From: Candidatus Zambryskibacteria bacterium RIFCSPLOWO2_01_FULL_47_14 | GTDB taxonomy: Bacteria > Patescibacteria > Paceibacteria > UBA9973 > Zambryskibacteraceae | Reading direction: 5' to 3' | NCBI GenBank assembly: GCA_001824005.1 | Contig: MHWG01000013.1 | Location: 10,446-18,311, forward strand | DNA: 7,866 bases | Shown: positions 5,597 to 7,866 of the stretch, in pieces | Numbering within the stretch: position 1 is the first letter of the stretch | Layout of the letters: every line of letters begins with the position of its first letter | The notes under the pieces: generated by a model | The model's input: only the letters and a program-made list of their open reading frames with translations | Databases searched by the model: none | Told to the model about the DNA's origin: nothing | Position numbers and translations under genes: made by a program

Positions 5597-7184
5597 TTTG
5601 ATGAAAGAAAAATTAGAAAAATTAATAAAAGAAGTTTCCGGGGTAGAGAACTTTACCGTTGAGCATCCGGCCGATTTCAAAATGGGGGACTACTCAACAA
5701 ACGTTGGCATCAAAACTGGCAAAGCCAAGGAAATTTACGACCACTTGGCGGTCCAACCGCCAAGTGGGGTGGAAAAGGTCGAGTTGGCCGGCCCAGGTTT
5801 CATCAATTTCTATCTCTCAAAAGAATTTTTCCAAAACAGTTTGAAAGAAATTATTGAGAAGGGAGAAAATTTCGGCAAGAGCGAACACGCCAAGGGATTC
5901 AAGGTAATGGTGGAGCATACGGATCCGAATCCGTTTAAAGAATTCCACATTGGACACCTAATGCCAAATGTCATCGGCTCTACTATTGCCAGAATTTTTG
6001 AGTGGAATGGAGCTCAAGTGAAACAGGCGAATTATCAGGGCGACGTTGGATTGCATGTCGCTAAAGCGGTTTATAGAATTAAGAAGGGCGATGATTGGAA
6101 AATTGCTTATGCGAATGGAGATAAGGATTATAGGGAAAATTTAGAAGCGAAGAAGGAAATTGAAGAAATAAACAAAAAAATTTATGAAAAATCAAATCCA
6201 GAAATAAATCAAATTTATGAAAAAGGATTAAGAGAGTCTCTGGAGTACTTTGCTATGATATATCATAGCATCGGCGCCAGATTTGATTTCAGTTTTTTTG
6301 AAAGCGAGACTGCCGAGATAGGCAAAAAAATCGTTCTGGACAATCTTGGCAAAGTATTTGAGGAATCAGAAGGGGCGGTCGTATTTAAGGGCTCGCATAC
6401 CAGAGTTTTTATCAATTCTCACGGACTCCCGACGTACGAGGCAAAAGATTTGGGCAATGCGCAACTTAAATACAAGAAATATCCCTATGATCTTTCCGTA
6501 ATCGTGACGGCAAATGAAATCAAGGACTATTTCAAAGTTGTCTTAGAGGCAATGGCCAAGGTCTTACCGGATTTGGCCAATAAAACAAAGCATATCTCGC
6601 ACGGTATATTAAAGCTCCCGACGGGCAAGATGAGTTCGCGCACTGGCACTGTCATCTCGGCCGAAGAGTTAATAGAGGAAGTGAAGACGAGGACCAAAGG
6701 CGATGAGCAGGTAGCGATTGCGGCCATCAAATACATGATTCTCAGACAATCAATTGGTAATGATATTATTTTTGATTTCGAAAAGTCCGTTTCGACCGAG
6801 GGAGATTCGGGAGTATATCTGCAGTATGCGCATGCGAGAGCTTGTTCGGTGCTAGGAAAGTCTTCGTCCCCTGCAAAGGGGGAGATGCCGAAGGCAGAGG
6901 GGGTTAAACCCCTCCCAACCCTCCCCTTGGCAGGGGAGGGCGGGACCAGAATTATTGAACGTCTCCTCTACCGTTTCCCCGAAACTGTCGAGAGGGCCGG
7001 GTCCGAATACGCGCCGAATTATATAACGACTTATCTCACCGAGCTTGCGGCGAGCTTCAATAACTTTTACGCTCAGAAGCAAATTATTGGTGATGACTAT
7101 CGTCTGGCTATAACTCAAGCTTTCAAAATTGTGATGAAAAATGGTTTGAATATATTGGGTATTGCAGCACCCGAGAGGATGTAA
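5583..7184 (+). CDS. argS: Arginyl-tRNA synthetase with in-frame palindromic insertions
   Basis: The 533-residue class I synthetase charges tRNA-Arg. Segments in order are an N-terminal Add-1 domain with AGPGFINFYLS (69-79), DPNPFKEFHIGHL (114-126; HIGH at 122-125), YQGDVGLHVAK (151-161), GLPTYEAKDLG (281-291), TANEIKDYFKVV (309-320), GKMSSRTG (348-355; the KMSKS counterpart), then the DALR anticodon-binding domain with YLQYAHARA (412-420), ETVERA (467-472), YLTELAASFNNFY (484-496) and ending LGIAAPERM. Residues about 428-454 (SPAKGEMPKAEGVKPLPTLP and onward) are encoded by an 81-bp palindromic element in a loop between two helices of that domain. A second hairpin encodes residues 53-62. ATG at 5583 has GAGAAG five bases upstream and overlaps the HD gene; ATG at 5601, four bases after the HD stop, is the alternative start. 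Confidence 0.95.
   Translation: MVRNNLMKEKLEKLIKEVSGVENFTVEHPADFKMGDYSTNVGIKTGKAKEIYDHLAVQPPSGVEKVELAGPGFINFYLSKEFFQNSLKEIIEKGENFGKSEHAKGFKVMVEHTDPNPFKEFHIGHLMPNVIGSTIARIFEWNGAQVKQANYQGDVGLHVAKAVYRIKKGDDWKIAYANGDKDYRENLEAKKEIEEINKKIYEKSNPEINQIYEKGLRESLEYFAMIYHSIGARFDFSFFESETAEIGKKIVLDNLGKVFEESEGAVVFKGSHTRVFINSHGLPTYEAKDLGNAQLKYKKYPYDLSVIVTANEIKDYFKVVLEAMAKVLPDLANKTKHISHGILKLPTGKMSSRTGTVISAEELIEEVKTRTKGDEQVAIAAIKYMILRQSIGNDIIFDFEKSVSTEGDSGVYLQYAHARACSVLGKSSSPAKGEMPKAEGVKPLPTLPLAGEGGTRIIERLLYRFPETVERAGSEYAPNYITTYLTELAASFNNFYAQKQIIGDDYRLAITQAFKIVMKNGLNILGIAAPERM
5741..5767. repeat. Perfect 12-bp inverted repeat with 3-nt loop inside argS
   Basis: CCACTTGGCGGT (5741-5752) and its exact reverse complement ACCGCCAAGTGG (5756-5767) flank the loop CCA. 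The unit is 27 bp, a multiple of three. It encodes about residues 53-62 (DHLAVQPPSG) in the N-terminal domain, just before the conserved VEKVELAGPGF segment, where ArgRS proteins vary in length. An in-frame palindrome insertion is a reasonable reading. Confidence 0.9.
6251..6270. repeat. Perfect 20-bp palindrome inside argS
   Basis: TGCTATGATA (6251-6260) is followed directly by its exact reverse complement (6261-6270), with no spacer. It spans the codons for about F223 to S229 (FAMIYHS). The flanking bases do not extend it. It could be a cruciform or protein site, or chance. Confidence 0.85.
6866..6946. repeat. 81-bp composite palindromic element in frame in argS
   Basis: The element is bounded by GTCCC (6866-6870) and GGGAC (6942-6946). 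Its left arm (6868-6884) is nearly the reverse complement of 6921-6936, with one mismatch and one base missing. Internal stems are CCCC/GGGG (6868-6871, 6878-6881), TGCC/GGCA (6886-6889, 6893-6896), GAGGGG/CCCCTC (6897-6902, 6909-6914) and CCCTCCCC/GGGGAGGG (6919-6926, 6933-6940). The length equals 27 codons and the argS frame stays open through it. Known analogues are the Rickettsia palindromic elements, which insert in frame into genes. The exact boundaries are by eye and could shift by a few bases. Confidence 0.85.
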
Positions 7185-7218
7185 TAAAGTAGCGCAAGAC
7201 TTTGTGAGTTCTCGAACA

Positions 7219-7224
7219 GAGGAG
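7219..7224 (+). promoter_or_regulatory. gmk ribosome-binding site
   Basis: GAGGAG lies five bases before the ATG at 7230. It is the strongest Shine-Dalgarno on the plus strand in this window and fixes the gmk start. The 45-bp gap after argS shows no hairpin, so gmk may belong to the same transcript. Confidence 0.8.
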
Positions 7225-7229
7225 TTCAA

Positions 7230-7850
7230 ATGATTTTCATCGTTTCTGGACCTTCTGGCAGCGGCAAGTCGACGGTTGTAGAACAGGTTCTGCGTCGCAT
7301 TCCCATCTTGCATCTAGGGATCTCGTGCACCACACGGTCGCAGGGGGAGGGAGAGATCAATGGCAAGCACTACCGATTTATCTCCAATCTGGAATTTACC
7401 CAGATGGTCTCGAACGAGGAATTAGCCGAATGGGCTGAGGTTCACGGCAAGTATTATGGAACGCCGAAATCCGAGCTCGTCCATCCCAATGTCCTTCTCG
7501 AGATTGACTGGCAGGGCGCAAGGGAGATCAAGGAGAAGTACAAGGATGTTCGCACCATCTTCGTTCTTCCGCCGTCGAGAGAAGAGATGGAGAGAAGACT
7601 TCGCGTTCGTGGGCGCGGCGAAAGCGAAGAAGCAATAGTCAAACGTTTGACGAATGCCGTCATTGAGCTCAATCAAGCTCTCTCCTACGACGCCTGGCTA
7701 CAGAACGATGAGCTCAATCGAGTGGTAGAGAAGATGTGCGGGCTCATTGCATACTTTGGCAGTGGCGGAAAGACTGTCCCTGCGGCATATAGGGATCGTC
7801 GCTTGCTCCAGAGAGTGCGAGCCACCTTCTCATCATCGCAACTTACTTAG
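7230..7850 (+). CDS. gmk: Guanylate kinase
   Basis: The 206-residue product phosphorylates GMP/dGMP to the diphosphate with ATP. Motifs are the P-loop GPSGSGKST (7-15), SCTTR (32-36), GEINGKHYRF (41-50), ELAEWAEVHGKYYGTPKSEL (64-83; E67 and Y76-G-T78 line the GMP site), LLEIDWQGAREI (89-100), FVLPPSREEMERRL (111-124), RGRGESEEAIVKRL (127-140) and YDAWLQND (153-160). The GMP-binding segment normally reads TTRxPRxGE; here it is TTRSQGEGE, so the second arginine is replaced by G39. The region after residue 170 has no family motif that I recognise. Length is at the upper end of the family. The gene ends at TAG (7848-7850), and the last 16 bases of the window show nothing. Confidence 0.93.
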   Translation: MIFIVSGPSGSGKSTVVEQVLRRIPILHLGISCTTRSQGEGEINGKHYRFISNLEFTQMVSNEELAEWAEVHGKYYGTPKSELVHPNVLLEIDWQGAREIKEKYKDVRTIFVLPPSREEMERRLRVRGRGESEEAIVKRLTNAVIELNQALSYDAWLQNDELNRVVEKMCGLIAYFGSGGKTVPAAYRDRRLLQRVRATFSSSQLT

Positions 7851-7866
7851 AGGTATCCTGCCCCGT

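Noticed and set aside
7638..7651. 14-bp perfect palindrome GTCAAACGTTTGAC in gmk
   Set aside because: About 0.5 sites of this size are expected by chance in a window of this length, and it lies in a conserved coding motif (VKRL).

Overview
This 7.9 kb window looks like a compact bacterial chromosome segment. I favour a Candidate Phyla Radiation (Patescibacteria) genome, with moderate confidence only. The reasons are very short gaps or overlaps between genes, short and divergent housekeeping enzymes, a HxGH-domain/deaminase fusion, and rplK without rplA directly after it. TGA ends several genes (1058-1060, 1779-1781, and 1743-1741 on the minus strand), so the code is the standard bacterial one, not the TGA=Gly code of some CPR lineages. 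I see no tRNA, rRNA, CRISPR array, transposase or phage gene.

Layout: 1-255 is the 3' end of rplK, followed by a GC-rich hairpin. 353-1060 and 951-1781 are two plus-strand genes that overlap by 110 bp. The first is an RfaE2-like nucleotidyltransferase. The second has an N-terminal HxGH nucleotidyltransferase-like domain fused to a zinc dCMP-deaminase-like domain. Converging on them from the minus strand are a HIT-family protein (2217-1741), then folA (2782-2291) and thyA (3720-2785). The minus-strand transcript is thyA, folA, a hairpin terminator, then HIT. A 96-bp divergent spacer (3721-3816) carries overlapping promoter candidates for thyA-folA and for the plus-strand run glyA (3817-5001), an HD-domain 5'-deoxynucleotidase (5003-5596), argS (5583-7184) and gmk (7230-7850). 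There is no gene-free stretch longer than 100 bp.

How the genes fit together: most of the window is thymidylate and one-carbon metabolism. The deaminase could make dUMP from dCMP. SHMT makes 5,10-methylene-THF, thymidylate synthase makes dTMP and DHF, and DHFR recycles DHF. The HD phosphohydrolase would remove the phosphate from surplus deoxynucleoside monophosphates. Guanylate kinase adds another nucleotide step.

The most unusual features are: (1) an 81-bp complex palindromic element sitting in frame inside argS, like the protein-coding palindromic elements of Rickettsia; (2) a perfect 12-bp, 3-nt-loop hairpin elsewhere in argS, plus two further perfect 10-bp-arm palindromes inside argS and folA; (3) a thymidylate synthase that keeps its catalytic Cys but lacks the usual dUMP-phosphate arginines; and (4) the HxGH-deaminase fusion overlapping a separate HxGH enzyme.
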